Assembly (NCBI GenBank): GCA_947589225.1
Contig: CANQBC010000007.1
Location: forward strand, 1 to 64,000
Source of the DNA: an uncultured Oscillospiraceae bacterium
Lineage (GTDB): Bacteria > Bacillota > Clostridia > Oscillospirales > Oscillospiraceae
Reading direction: 5' to 3'
DNA length: 64,000 nt
Each line of letters starts with the position of its first letter. Position 1 is the first letter of the stretch. Both the position numbers and the translations under genes were made by a program. Below, piece by piece: positions 15,894 through 24,822 of this stretch. The notes beneath the pieces are model-generated. The model ran no database searches. It was not told where the DNA came from and saw only the letters and a program-made list of their open reading frames with translations.

Positions 15894-16813
15894 TTTTTCT
15901 TTGAACTATATTTCTTGTTGCTTCTATGAGTAGTACCATTCTCATCCGTTACAATATTGGATCTACGCTGTTTAGCTTCCTGCACGTTTTGGAAAACATC
16001 CTCTGTAATAATGGGTGGATGGTTGTCCTTAACCAAATATTCATATTCCTTGGTAAATGAGTCTGTAAGTCTTACCGTACCAACATATTTTTCATTTGTC
16101 AAAATATTTTCAATTGCCCGTTTGCTCCATTGAGGCTTTCCCGCCGGGGAAGATATACCTTTCTGTTTTAATTCTTTAATTATTCCGAGTACGCTCTTGC
16201 CCTCAATGTACCAGCGAAAAATGTCACGGACAACTTGCGCCTGTTCTTTGTTGATCACAAGGTCGCCATCTTTATTTTTGTCATACCCATATAATCTGCG
16301 TTTATATAAACCCGATGTACCACTGGCAGCTCTAAAGCTTAATCCCATACGTATATTATCGCTTCTGTTCTCATTTTCTGCCTGAGCAAAGGACTCTATA
16401 ATTGAAATCATCATTTCGCTGTCGATATCATCAGTATCCAAGTTTTCCTGTTCAAAAATTACTCGCACACCCGCTGCTTTTAAACGGCGGAGCGCATTTA
16501 GCGTGTCCACGGTATCTCTGCCAAAACGGCTAATACTCTTTGTCAGAATTACAGATATATGATTAAGTTCACATTCCTTTAGCATCCTTTCAAACTCACC
16601 CCGTGGTGAGCCTGATTTTGCTGATCCAATATCTATAAATGTATCACAAAGTTTCCATTGTTCAACATGCGATACCGCTTTTGTTAAAGCGGAAATTTGG
16701 GCGGAAAGGCTATTCAACTGGTCCTTTTCAGACGTACTGACGCGGCAATATATACCTACATTCTTTACGATCTTATCCGGCTTAGCCGGTATATAGAATA
16801 TCTTTGATTCCAC
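15890..16813 (-). CDS. Short serine recombinase of the rlmD element
   Basis: 307 residues: resolvase domain with nucleophile Ser26 in IYCRVSTSEKDQ and SRFGRDTVDTLNALRRL, then a Recombinase domain (about 180-280, RLYGYDKNKDGDLVINKEQA). It ends HRSNKKYSSKKK straight after, so it lacks the zinc ribbon and coiled coil that guide direction in longer enzymes. GTG start with AAGGAG 9 nt upstream. It lies 126 bp from the rlmD end and probably carried out the insertion there. The short C-terminus may be natural for this subgroup or a truncation. Confidence 0.85.
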   Translation of the reverse strand: MESKIFYIPAKPDKIVKNVGIYCRVSTSEKDQLNSLSAQISALTKAVSHVEQWKLCDTFIDIGSAKSGSPRGEFERMLKECELNHISVILTKSISRFGRDTVDTLNALRRLKAAGVRVIFEQENLDTDDIDSEMMISIIESFAQAENENRSDNIRMGLSFRAASGTSGLYKRRLYGYDKNKDGDLVINKEQAQVVRDIFRWYIEGKSVLGIIKELKQKGISSPAGKPQWSKRAIENILTNEKYVGTVRLTDSFTKEYEYLVKDNHPPIITEDVFQNVQEAKQRRSNIVTDENGTTHRSNKKYSSKKK

Positions 16814-16938
16814 TTCAGGCGCTCCTTTCTAAGGTTTTAATTTAGCCTAAATATATCACTCAATAAGTCGAATGACAGATAGGCTGTTTTAATCTACTGT
16901 TTGTCTAAAAATACAATATATTGTGCAGCGCGTGATAA

Positions 16939-18303
16939 CTATATACAAGATGTCCTTGACATCAATACCACGCACTCCACATGCTCCGTCCTTGGGAACA
17001 TGTCCACTGCCTCGGCCCGGAGGGGGGCATATCCGTTGGCTCCAAAGAGCTTGACGTCCCGGGCAAGGGTGGCGGGATCGCAGGATACGTAGACGACCCT
17101 CTCTGGTGACATCTTGACAATAATATCAATAACAGATGTGTCAAGGCCGCGCCTCGGCGGATCCACAATGACCGCATCTGGTCGGATGTCCTCGGAAGCC
17201 AGCTTCTGGGCCACTGCCCCGGCGTCGCCACAGAAAAACTCCGCGTTATCAATGCCGTTGCGCAGGGCGTTGGCCCTGGCGTCCTCCACGGCCTTGGGGA
17301 CGATCTCCGCGCCGATGACGCGCCCGGCTCTTTTGGCGGCGCACAGGGAGATGGTGCCGATGCCGCAGTAGAGGTCAAGCACCGTCTCCCGCCCCGTGAG
17401 GGCGGCAAAGTCCAGCGCGCGCTCGTAAAGCACCTCGCACTGATCCCGGTTGACCTGGAAAAACGAGGGCACGGACAGACGGAAGCGGAGACCACAAAGC
17501 GTCTCGTCCAGAAAGTCCTGTCCCCACACGGTGCGAAAATCGCGGCCGAGGATCACATTGGTTCTGGCGGTGTTGGAGGAGAGCACCACCCCGGAAAGGC
17601 CGGGGTGGGCCTGACGGAGGCGGCGGACAAGCCCCTCCTCGTGGGGCAGCTTCTTCTCCGCCGGGGCGTTGACTACGAGGCACACAAGGGCGCTCCCGTT
17701 GCTGCCCGTCCGCACATGGAGGTGGCGCACAAGCCCCCGGTGGGCGCTCTCGTCATAGGCGGGGACGGAGAACTCCCGCATCCACCCAAGGACGGCGGCG
17801 CGAAGGCGTGAGACCGCCTCCGGCTGGAGCCGGCAGTCCGGCACGTCCAGCACGTCGTGGGTGCGCCCGCGGTAAAAGCCCATCCGCGGCCCCTCCCCCA
17901 CCGGCAGCTGCGCCTTATTCCGGTAGCGCTCCGTCTCCCCGGCGCCGTGTATGGCGTCCAGCGCGATGTCCGCGCCGCCAACGCGCCGGAGGGCGTCCTC
18001 CACCTTTTGCTTTTTGAAGCGCAGCTCCTCGGCGTAGCTCATGTGCCGCGTCCTGCACCCACCGCAGGCCGGGTAGTGGGGACAGCCCGGGTCACAGCGC
18101 TCCGGCGAGGGCGTCAGGACACGCTCCACCTTGGCGAAAGCGGCGTTTTTCAGCACCTTGAGAATCCGTACCTCGCACTCCTCCCCCGCTATGGCGCCCG
18201 AGACGAACACGGCGCGCCCGTCAACGCGGGCCACCCCCATGCCGTCGGAGGCATAACCGGTACAGACGGTTTTCACGATGTCGTTTTTTTGAAGCTCACT
18301 CAT
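16939..18303 (-). CDS. rlmD: 23S rRNA (uracil-5-)-methyltransferase RlmD/RumA
   Basis: 454 residues. N-terminal TRAM domain (NDIVKTVCTGYASDGMGVARVDG), a 4Fe-4S cluster motif (CDPGCPHYPACGGC), a SAM site (VLDLYCGIGTIS) and the catalytic VSCDPATLARD. It methylates C5 of a uridine in 23S rRNA. The ATG at 18303 is chosen because an upstream alternative at 18345 would start inside the clp terminator hairpin; no strong ribosome binding site is visible, so the start is less certain. The last residues, RTSCI after HVECVVLMS, are probably supplied by the inserted element. Confidence 0.88.
   Translation of the reverse strand: MSELQKNDIVKTVCTGYASDGMGVARVDGRAVFVSGAIAGEECEVRILKVLKNAAFAKVERVLTPSPERCDPGCPHYPACGGCRTRHMSYAEELRFKKQKVEDALRRVGGADIALDAIHGAGETERYRNKAQLPVGEGPRMGFYRGRTHDVLDVPDCRLQPEAVSRLRAAVLGWMREFSVPAYDESAHRGLVRHLHVRTGSNGSALVCLVVNAPAEKKLPHEEGLVRRLRQAHPGLSGVVLSSNTARTNVILGRDFRTVWGQDFLDETLCGLRFRLSVPSFFQVNRDQCEVLYERALDFAALTGRETVLDLYCGIGTISLCAAKRAGRVIGAEIVPKAVEDARANALRNGIDNAEFFCGDAGAVAQKLASEDIRPDAVIVDPPRRGLDTSVIDIIVKMSPERVVYVSCDPATLARDVKLFGANGYAPLRAEAVDMFPRTEHVECVVLMSRTSCI
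16957..16983. repeat. att-like repeat inside the rlmD 3' end
   Basis: Encodes HVECVVLMS of RlmD on the minus strand. It matches 15104-15130 at 22 of 27 positions, including 12 identical bases at one end, and marks the junction of the inserted element with the chromosome. Confidence 0.7.
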
Positions 18304-18313
18304 AATATCGGAC

Positions 18314-18337
18314 AAAGCCGGGGAACCCCCCGGCTTT
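18314..18337 (-). terminator. GC-rich hairpin between the clp gene and rlmD
   Basis: AAAGCCGGGG and CCCCGGCTTT arms with a short loop. It lies after the clp stop and ahead of the rlmD start. The following T-run is poor, so it may only attenuate. Confidence 0.5.
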
Positions 18338-18354
18338 CCTTTCACATTATTGTC

Positions 18355-20688
18355 TTACGCGATAATCACGGTGATGTTGTCCCCATCGGCGGTGACCCCC
18401 ACCCGCGTCAGCTCCCGCTTATAATTGTCTATAAGCTCGGCGGCCACCTTGTCCTCGATGTCCTTCTGGATGGTGCGGCGGAGGTTCCGCGCGCCAAACT
18501 CGGCGGAGTAGGACTTGCGCACCAGGTAGTCCACCACGGAGTCGTCCCAGGTGAAGGTCATGGCCCGCTCGGAAAGCCCCTCCTTGAGTTCGCCCAGCAT
18601 CAGCACAGCGATGGCGCGGAAATTCTCCTCGCTGAGCCTGTTGAAGTAGACCACCTCGTCCACGCGGTTGATAAACTCCGGGCGCAGGAAGTCCCGCAGG
18701 GCCTTCATGACCCGCTCCCGATCCTGATCCCTGGCGGTGCCGCCAAAGCCCACGGTGCCTGAGCCGCGCCGGTCGGAGCCTGCGTTGGTGGTCATGATGA
18801 TGATGGTGTTCTCGAAATTGACCACCCTGCCCTGGGCGTCGGTAATGCGCCCGTCGTCCAGGATCTGGAGGAGGATATTCATCACGTCCGGGTGGGCCTT
18901 CTCGATCTCGTCAAAAAGCACCACGGAATAGGGGCGGCGGCGGATCTTCTCGGTCAGCTGCCCGGCCTCGTCGTAGCCCACATAGCCCGGGGGCGACCCG
19001 ATGATGCGGGAGACGGCGAATTTCTCCATGAACTCCGACATATCAAGGCGAATGAGGGACTCGGGATTCTGGAACATATCGGCGGCCAGGCGCTTGACAA
19101 GCTCGGTCTTGCCCACGCCGGTGGACCCCACAAAGATGAAGCTGACGGGCTTATGCTTCAGCGAGATGCCCACACGGTTGCGCTTTATGGCGGCGCAGAC
19201 CGCGTCCACGGCCTCGTCCTGTCCAACGATGTGCTCCTTTAATCTGTCGTCCAGATGCGCCAGCCGCTCGTGCTCGTCCTCGCGGATCGACGAGGCCGGG
19301 ATCTTCGTCCACAGCTCGATGATGCGGGCAAAATTGTCCATGCCCAGCTCCGGCATCCCCTGCGCCTGGAGGCGCTGCTTTTCGTCGGCGATGGCGATCT
19401 CCCGGCCGCGCAGCTTGGCAAGGCGGGCGTAGTCCTCCTCGGCGTAAGGGCTCTGATCGGACTCCGGGCGCTCTAAGAGCATATCCCGCTCCTTGGCGAT
19501 GTCCGCAAGCTCCCTGTCGATCTCCGCGAGGCGGGCGTAGTTTTTGCTCTTGAGGTTCACGTCGGAGCACGCCTCGTCTATGAGATCGATGGCCTTATCC
19601 GGCAGAAAGCGGTCGGTGATGTACCGCTCGGAGAGCAGGACGGCCTGACGGCACATGGCGTCGGAGATCCGGACGCCGTGGTACTGCTCATAGTAGTGGG
19701 CGATCCCCTTGATGATCTTGATAGCGTCCTCGATGGAGGGCTCCGTCACCGTCACGGGCTGGAAGCGGCGCTCCAGGGCGGAATCCTTCTCGATATGCTT
19801 GCGGTACTCGTTGAAGGTGGTGGCGCCGATGACCTGGATCTCGCCCCGCGAGAGCGCGGGCTTTAAGATATTGGCGGCGTTCATGCTGCCCTCGGCATCC
19901 CCCGCGCCGACGAGGGTGTGAACCTCGTCGATGACGAGGATAATGTTACCGACCGATTTGATTTCCTCGATAAGGCCCTTCATCCTCGACTCAAACTGGC
20001 CCCGGAACTGGGTGCCGGCCACCAGGCTCGTCAGATCCAGCAGGTAGACCTCCTTATCCCGGAGCTTATAGGGCACGTCGCCGTCGTTGATGCGGATGGC
20101 AAGGCCCTCGGCTATGGCCGTCTTGCCCACGCCCGGCTCACCGATGAGGCAGGGGTTATTCTTCTGGCGGCGGTTCAGGATCTGGATGACCCGCTCCATC
20201 TCCTCCTCACGCCCCACGATGCGGTCGAGCTTCCCCTCCCGGGCGCGGTTGGTGAGGGAGATGCAGTAGGTGTCCAGATATTTGCGTTTCTTGTCCCTGT
20301 CGCGGGTGCGCTTCTCCTGTCCCCCGCCCTGTCCGCCGGACTGGCCTCCGTCACCGCGTCCGCCGCCGTTTCCCGCGCCGGCGTCCTGAGCGCCGAAGAG
20401 CTTGCCGAGAAACGGGAAGGTCGCGGTCTTGCCGTCCTCCTCGTCCCCGTCCACGTCGGAGGGCACCTCCTCCGCGCCGCCGAAGGCCTGAAGCATCTCC
20501 CCGGCGATCCCCTCGATGTCGTCGTCGGTGATGCCCATTTTCTGCATCATATCGTCCACCGGCTTCATCCCCAGCTCGCGGGCGCACTTCAGGCACAGCC
20601 CCTCGCTGGTGGTCTTTCCGTTTTCGATCTTTGTCACAAAAATCACCGCCACGTTCTTGTGGCAGCGGGCGCACATTGTAGGTTCCAT
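18355..20688 (-). CDS. ClpE-like AAA+ unfoldase (Clp protease ATPase subunit) with N-terminal zinc finger
   Basis: 777 residues. Residues 6-35 hold two CxxC pairs (CARC and CLKC), a ClpE-type zinc finger, instead of the usual Clp_N repeats. A long Gly/Asp-rich linker (about 75-135) precedes AAA domain 1 ([20 protein letters not shown]), a middle coiled coil, and AAA domain 2 ([23 protein letters not shown]). It unfolds proteins in an ATP-driven hexamer, normally for ClpP. ATG 20688 has AAAGGAG 7 nt upstream; a longer start lies inside pgsA. Probably co-transcribed with pgsA and cvpA. Confidence 0.88.
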   Translation of the reverse strand: MEPTMCARCHKNVAVIFVTKIENGKTTSEGLCLKCARELGMKPVDDMMQKMGITDDDIEGIAGEMLQAFGGAEEVPSDVDGDEEDGKTATFPFLGKLFGAQDAGAGNGGGRGDGGQSGGQGGGQEKRTRDRDKKRKYLDTYCISLTNRAREGKLDRIVGREEEMERVIQILNRRQKNNPCLIGEPGVGKTAIAEGLAIRINDGDVPYKLRDKEVYLLDLTSLVAGTQFRGQFESRMKGLIEEIKSVGNIILVIDEVHTLVGAGDAEGSMNAANILKPALSRGEIQVIGATTFNEYRKHIEKDSALERRFQPVTVTEPSIEDAIKIIKGIAHYYEQYHGVRISDAMCRQAVLLSERYITDRFLPDKAIDLIDEACSDVNLKSKNYARLAEIDRELADIAKERDMLLERPESDQSPYAEEDYARLAKLRGREIAIADEKQRLQAQGMPELGMDNFARIIELWTKIPASSIREDEHERLAHLDDRLKEHIVGQDEAVDAVCAAIKRNRVGISLKHKPVSFIFVGSTGVGKTELVKRLAADMFQNPESLIRLDMSEFMEKFAVSRIIGSPPGYVGYDEAGQLTEKIRRRPYSVVLFDEIEKAHPDVMNILLQILDDGRITDAQGRVVNFENTIIIMTTNAGSDRRGSGTVGFGGTARDQDRERVMKALRDFLRPEFINRVDEVVYFNRLSEENFRAIAVLMLGELKEGLSERAMTFTWDDSVVDYLVRKSYSAEFGARNLRRTIQKDIEDKVAAELIDNYKRELTRVGVTADGDNITVIIA

Positions 20689-20720
20689 TGAAAACTCCTT
20701 TTCTGAAAAAACGCGTAAGG

Positions 20721-21266
20721 TCAACCCTTGGTCTTGTGGCTCTTCACCATCCCGGTAAACATCGCAACATAGCTTATGAGCGCCGCCAGGGACAGGAGCA
20801 CCGTAATGATTATCATGGCCTCGGCCGCCGCGGGAGGTATATCAAACAGCATAAGCGATACTCCCACGCAGAAAAGCACGAATGTGGCCGTTTTCCCGAT
20901 CAAATTTGATGCGGGCATCTCACGGCTTATTTTGCTTTGGAGCAAAAGCCCGCCGAAGGCCATCAACACCTCCTTGATCAGGTAAAACCAGGGTATCCAC
21001 ACGGGAATGACCCTCCGGATGGCTAAACACGCCACCATCGCCAACGTCAGCAGCTTATCCCCCACGGGGTCGAGGATCTTGCCCAAATTCGTTATATAAT
21101 TATACTTTCTCGCGATGTGTCCGTCAAGAAAATCTGTTATCGCCGCAAGCAGGAATACCAGCGCCGCCCATATCATGGCTTGCTCCCCGCCGCAAAAGAA
21201 CACCAGCAGGAAAACAGGAACCAGAAGTATGCGCAGCCCGGACAGGATGTTTGGAAGGTATCTCAT
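20721..21266 (-). CDS. pgsA: CDP-diacylglycerol-glycerol-3-phosphate 3-phosphatidyltransferase
   Basis: 181 residues, membrane protein with about five hydrophobic segments and the CDP-alcohol phosphotransferase motif TDFLDGHIARKYN followed by GKILDPVGDK (D-G-x2-A-R-x8-G-x3-D-x3-D). It makes phosphatidylglycerophosphate, the first committed step to phosphatidylglycerol and cardiolipin. Length is normal. It is 32 bp ahead of the clpE-like gene on the same strand and follows cvpA. Confidence 0.9.
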   Translation of the reverse strand: MRYLPNILSGLRILLVPVFLLVFFCGGEQAMIWAALVFLLAAITDFLDGHIARKYNYITNLGKILDPVGDKLLTLAMVACLAIRRVIPVWIPWFYLIKEVLMAFGGLLLQSKISREMPASNLIGKTATFVLFCVGVSLMLFDIPPAAAEAMIIITVLLSLAALISYVAMFTGMVKSHKTKG

Positions 21267-21306
21267 CTCTTTCTTCCTTTCATCGGCTTTGGCACAACAA
21301 TTATAT

Positions 21307-22020
21307 TTATATATTCAGAAGCTGGGCAATTTTGTTTGAATCCACAAATTTGCTGAGAATGAATGTTTTGTCCACAGTCTCCTGTGAAAGCAGGATCCCC
21401 GTGTACCGGGCAAAGCATCCTATTACCATGAGGATCAGAAGCCCGCGGATGATGCCCAGGGCCGCGCCGGTTACATGATTTAAATTCTCGTGTCCCGGAA
21501 GTCCAAAGGACAGGTCAAATATGTTTCCGATGACGGTAAAGATTATGGCTATCAGTATGAAAGCAATGGCAAAAAGCACCACATAGGAGATCCTCCCGCA
21601 GATGAGGCTCGTAAGCTCCTCCATCATGGCGTTGTTGACCTTATCATTGGTGGAGGCCACCTTCTCCGCGATGGACTTGGCGGCGTTTTCGGAAAAGCCC
21701 AGTTTTGAAAGCACCGTCATCGAAACGTCGTAGGGGGCGAGTTTCTCCCTGCTGTCAAGGTCGATCTCCGTGTCAAGGACGGTCTGCCCCGCCTCCTCGC
21801 TGTCATCCCCCATGACGGTCTTTTCCACTACGCTCAGGGCGAAGGGCTCCACCATGTCGGAGAACTCCCCATGATAGGCCGTGGAGGCGATATTGGCGCA
21901 GTAAACAGCGATAACAATGGCCAATATCCACGAAACTCCGTTTATTATCCCCGTGCGAAAGCCCCTCCAACCGCACAAGGCCACGATCGCTACGAGCACA
22001 AGATCAATAATCAAGCTCAT
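21307..22020 (-). CDS. CvpA-family membrane protein
   Basis: 237 residues with an N-terminal hydrophobic segment, LIIDLVLVAIVALCGWRGFRTG (cited in part), ending in the G-x-x-R-G-x-x-x-G pattern of CvpA/colicin V production proteins, then three further membrane helices (about 15-35, 135-160, 190-215). Function of the family is poorly known; it affects envelope integrity and secretion in some bacteria. Start at 22020 has GGAGGA upstream. The insert between helices 2 and 3 is longer than in E. coli CvpA. Confidence 0.8.
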   Translation of the reverse strand: MSLIIDLVLVAIVALCGWRGFRTGIINGVSWILAIVIAVYCANIASTAYHGEFSDMVEPFALSVVEKTVMGDDSEEAGQTVLDTEIDLDSREKLAPYDVSMTVLSKLGFSENAAKSIAEKVASTNDKVNNAMMEELTSLICGRISYVVLFAIAFILIAIIFTVIGNIFDLSFGLPGHENLNHVTGAALGIIRGLLILMVIGCFARYTGILLSQETVDKTFILSKFVDSNKIAQLLNI

Positions 22021-22063
22021 AGTTCTTCTTCCTCCATCCAAGTCCAGATATTAAGGTTCTCCC

Positions 22064-23173
22064 TCACATTTTCCCGTAAACATACGCTGAAAAGGTACCG
22101 GCGCAAAGGACTGTGCCGTCGGCGCGTATATCCGTATGTCCCGCGCCGAAGCCGCACTCGTAGCGGCTCACCTCCTCAAGGGCGTCGGAATACACCGCGA
22201 CGGAATCGGATGTGAGCACCGCGACGCTGCCGCCGGACACGTCCATGTCCACCGGGTCGTTGGACAAAGCCAGCGTACCCCTCACCTCTCCCCCGTCGGA
22301 CACGGTCTCCACAGTCCTGCCGCCGCCCACCTGGTAATCCGCCAGGGCGACGGCGCAAAGTCCGCCGTCAATGCAGTAGTGTTCAAGGAACCGTCCGCCG
22401 TAATCGTAAGTCCAGCGCTCCTGGAGCTGCCCGGAGAGGCCGATCAGAGCCCCGGTAGACACCGCCGTAATGCCGGAATCGGTGAACGCGAAATCGATCA
22501 CAAGTCCCGGATATGTATACTCGTTTTGAAGCTCCTCGCTGTCAAGCCGGAGCTTTACGAATCTGCTGCCACCCTTCCCCACGGTCAGCACCACAAGCTC
22601 ATCCCTGCCGGAAACCCGGGCCGACAGCACCCTGTCGCTGCCCGCCGACCAGCGGTATATGGCGGTTCCAAGGGAGTTATAGACCGTGACCACGCCCTTG
22701 TACCCGTCCGCCTCGGCGGATACGGCAAGGTAGCCCAGGGAGTTGACGGTGGCGGAGACGATCGGGTTTTCCTCCGGGATCTCCTTTATGACACCCTTCC
22801 GGTCAAAGAAAATGACCGTGCCGCCGCCAATATTCCAGGCCGCGCCGTAACCGCCGTCAACGGCCAGGGCCGGTTCCTGCCAGGAATAGAGGCATGAGAA
22901 AATCTGATTCCCCGTCTCGTCGTAGACGTAAAGCCCCGAATCGGCCGCCACGGCAAGGCCAAGCTCCATGTCCGCCGCCGCGCCGCCGGAGACGTTTTCA
23001 AAGAAAAACTCGTCTGTCTTTTCCACCCCGCGGATGCTCCGCCAAAGAGCACGCAGTCCTCCCTCCTGCTTCGCGCGCACCGCGACAGCCACGGCCAGAA
23101 TGGCCACGGCCAGCAGGAGCATTATAAGGAGCATCTTGAGAAAGCCCCTGTTTTTCTTCCGCTTCTCCTCCAT
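22064..23173 (-). CDS. DUF5711-type membrane-anchored beta-propeller protein
   Basis: 369 residues. A lysine/arginine-rich start and one membrane helix (about 13-33) anchor an extracytoplasmic domain made of repeated short strands (AADSGLYVYDETGNQIFS, AEADGYKGVVTVYNSLGTAI, SDSVAVYSDALEEV), which looks like a seven-bladed propeller. It matches the DUF5711 pattern of clostridial genomes, whose role is unknown. It heads the probable cvpA-pgsA-clpE run, behind a good promoter. The ATG overlaps GGAG at a spacing of about 7. Confidence 0.75.
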   Translation of the reverse strand: MEEKRKKNRGFLKMLLIMLLLAVAILAVAVAVRAKQEGGLRALWRSIRGVEKTDEFFFENVSGGAAADMELGLAVAADSGLYVYDETGNQIFSCLYSWQEPALAVDGGYGAAWNIGGGTVIFFDRKGVIKEIPEENPIVSATVNSLGYLAVSAEADGYKGVVTVYNSLGTAIYRWSAGSDRVLSARVSGRDELVVLTVGKGGSRFVKLRLDSEELQNEYTYPGLVIDFAFTDSGITAVSTGALIGLSGQLQERWTYDYGGRFLEHYCIDGGLCAVALADYQVGGGRTVETVSDGGEVRGTLALSNDPVDMDVSGGSVAVLTSDSVAVYSDALEEVSRYECGFGAGHTDIRADGTVLCAGTFSAYVYGKM

Positions 23174-23213
23174 GGCGTCTCCTTGGCGTTCCAGTAATTT
23201 ATTGTATCATGGA

Positions 23214-23242
23214 ATTATAGCACATTGTTGAACATTTTGCAA
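23214..23242 (-). promoter_or_regulatory. Sigma-A-type promoter of the DUF5711-cvpA-pgsA operon
   Basis: Minus strand TTGCAA (23237-23242), a 17-bp spacer and TATAAT (23214-23219), about 40 bp before the DUF5711 gene. Confidence 0.7.
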
Positions 23243-23260
23243 ATTAAGAAATAAGAAATG

Positions 23261-24022
23261 TTACTCCATCATCTTGCCCACCGGGCCGTCGTACCATATC
23301 CTGCTCAGATAAAGCCCCTGGGGCGGCGCGGTCGGGCCGGTGAGGCGGCGGTCGCGGGCCTCCAGCAGACGGGGTATCTCGTTGTAGTGCAGCTTCCCCT
23401 CGGCGCAGTAAATGATCGTCCCCATGATGGCCCGCACCATATTATAGAGAAACCCGTTGGCACAGACTCTCATGGTGATCACAGGGCCCGATCGCCCGAT
23501 GTCGCACCAGTAGATCGTGCGCACCGTGGTCTTTGTCTCCGTCCCGACCGACCGCACGGCCGCAAAGTCATGAGTACCCACAAACTGAGCGGCGGCTTTC
23601 TCCATGACGTCAACGTCAAGCTTTGCCGGGTAAAAATACGCCCTTTCGCGCTCAAAGGGATCGGGGAGGCGGGAGTTGAATATGCGATAAATGTATTCCT
23701 TCTTTTTACAGGAGAGAATGGCGTTGAAGTCATCCCCGGCGTCAACGGCATCCACGCAGCAAATATCCCCGGGAAGCCGGGAATTCAGGGCCAGGGGCAT
23801 ACGGTCGGTGGGGATGGTGCAGTCCGTTTTGAAATTGGCGCAGTATCTGAGGGCGTGAACTCCCGCGTCCGTGCGTCCGCAGCCGACGACCCGCACCCGT
23901 TCGCCGGTAAGCTTACAGAGGGCGTCCTCCACGGTTTCGGCAACGGTCACATTGTTTTTCTGCACCTGCCAGCCGTGGTAGTTGGTGCCGTCGTAGCTCA
24001 ATCTGAGGGCAATGTTTCTCAT
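23261..24022 (-). CDS. truA: tRNA pseudouridine(38-40) synthase TruA
   Basis: 253 residues starting MRNIALRLSYDGTNYHGWQVQ, with the catalytic Asp in GCGRTDAGVHA and a C-terminal NGFLYNMVRAIMG motif. It converts U38-U40 of the tRNA anticodon arm to pseudouridine. The true start is 24022: its ATG overlaps the ecfT stop (ATGA), while a longer frame from 24148 lies wholly inside ecfT. The order ecfA1-ecfA2-ecfT-truA is conserved in Firmicutes. Confidence 0.93.
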   Translation of the reverse strand: MRNIALRLSYDGTNYHGWQVQKNNVTVAETVEDALCKLTGERVRVVGCGRTDAGVHALRYCANFKTDCTIPTDRMPLALNSRLPGDICCVDAVDAGDDFNAILSCKKKEYIYRIFNSRLPDPFERERAYFYPAKLDVDVMEKAAAQFVGTHDFAAVRSVGTETKTTVRTIYWCDIGRSGPVITMRVCANGFLYNMVRAIMGTIIYCAEGKLHYNEIPRLLEARDRRLTGPTAPPQGLYLSRIWYDGPVGKMME

Positions 24023-24822
24023 AAACCAAACCTCGCCAAAACGATCACTCCCGCCAGAACCAAAACGCCGAGGATCAAAGCGATCATATCCCGCCGCGTC
24101 ATTTTCAGCACGTTGAGCCTCGTCCGGTTCTCCCCACCGTGATAGCATCTGGCCTCCATGGCCGTGGCAAGCTCGTCCGCCCTGCGGAAGGAGGAGAGGA
24201 ACAGCGGCACCAATATGGGAAGCATGGCCTTGGCCTTCTGAATAAGATTACCAGTGTCAAATTCCGCTCCCCTGGCTTTCTGAGCGGACATGATCTTGTC
24301 CGTCTCTTCAATAAGCGTGGGTATGAGCCTCAGCGCCATGCTCATCATCATGGCAAGCTCGTGCACGGGGACTTTGATCTTCTTCAGGGGATTCAGCAGA
24401 AGCTCAAGCCCGTAGGTCAGCATGATGGGCGACGTGGTGTAGGTCAGCATGAACGTCCCCATCACCAGCATGATGAGCCTCGCCGCCATCAGGATCGCGG
24501 CCTTGATGCCCTCGCGGGTTATCTTGAAGATCCACCACTGGGCGATAATATCGCCGCTGGCGTAAAAGAGATTCAGAAGCGAGGTCAAAACCACAATGAA
24601 CACAATTGGCTTGAGTCCCTTGAGCATCGCCGTCAGGCGTATCTCCGATATCGCTATGGCCGCCGCGAGGAAAATAAGAACCACGCCGTAGCTTATCCAG
24701 CTTTCCGCGTTAAAAAGGGCGGCGATGTATATGATCACCATCAGTATTTTCGTGCGAGGGTCAAGCCGGTGAATAACGGTATCGCCGGGAAAATACTGGC
24801 CCAGCGTCACGTCCTTAAGCAT
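24019..24822 (-). CDS. ecfT: Energy-coupling factor transporter transmembrane protein EcfT
   Basis: 267 residues with five or more hydrophobic helices and the two coupling motifs near the end of family members, seen here as AQKARGAEFDTGN and ATAMEARCYHGG (the A-R-G signatures). EcfT links the ATPases EcfA1/A2 to exchangeable vitamin- or metal-binding S proteins. Overlaps ecfA2 by 8 bp and truA by 4 bp. No S component is in this operon, as usual for group II ECF modules. Confidence 0.92.
   Translation of the reverse strand: MLKDVTLGQYFPGDTVIHRLDPRTKILMVIIYIAALFNAESWISYGVVLIFLAAAIAISEIRLTAMLKGLKPIVFIVVLTSLLNLFYASGDIIAQWWIFKITREGIKAAILMAARLIMLVMGTFMLTYTTSPIMLTYGLELLLNPLKKIKVPVHELAMMMSMALRLIPTLIEETDKIMSAQKARGAEFDTGNLIQKAKAMLPILVPLFLSSFRRADELATAMEARCYHGGENRTRLNVLKMTRRDMIALILGVLVLAGVIVLARFGL

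Larger units (their letters stand above)
15104..16983 (-). mobile_element. Compact serine-recombinase element integrated in the 3' end of rlmD
   Basis: Bounded by the two 27-bp att-like repeats (core-to-core distance 1,853 bp). It contains a 307-residue serine recombinase and three small ORFs, all on the minus strand, and is more AT-rich than rlmD. The last codons of rlmD (RTSCI) use AT-rich codons unlike the body of the gene, as expected if supplied by the element. The 3' ends of TrmA/RumA-family genes are known insertion sites for integrative elements in Firmicutes. Confidence 0.65.
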
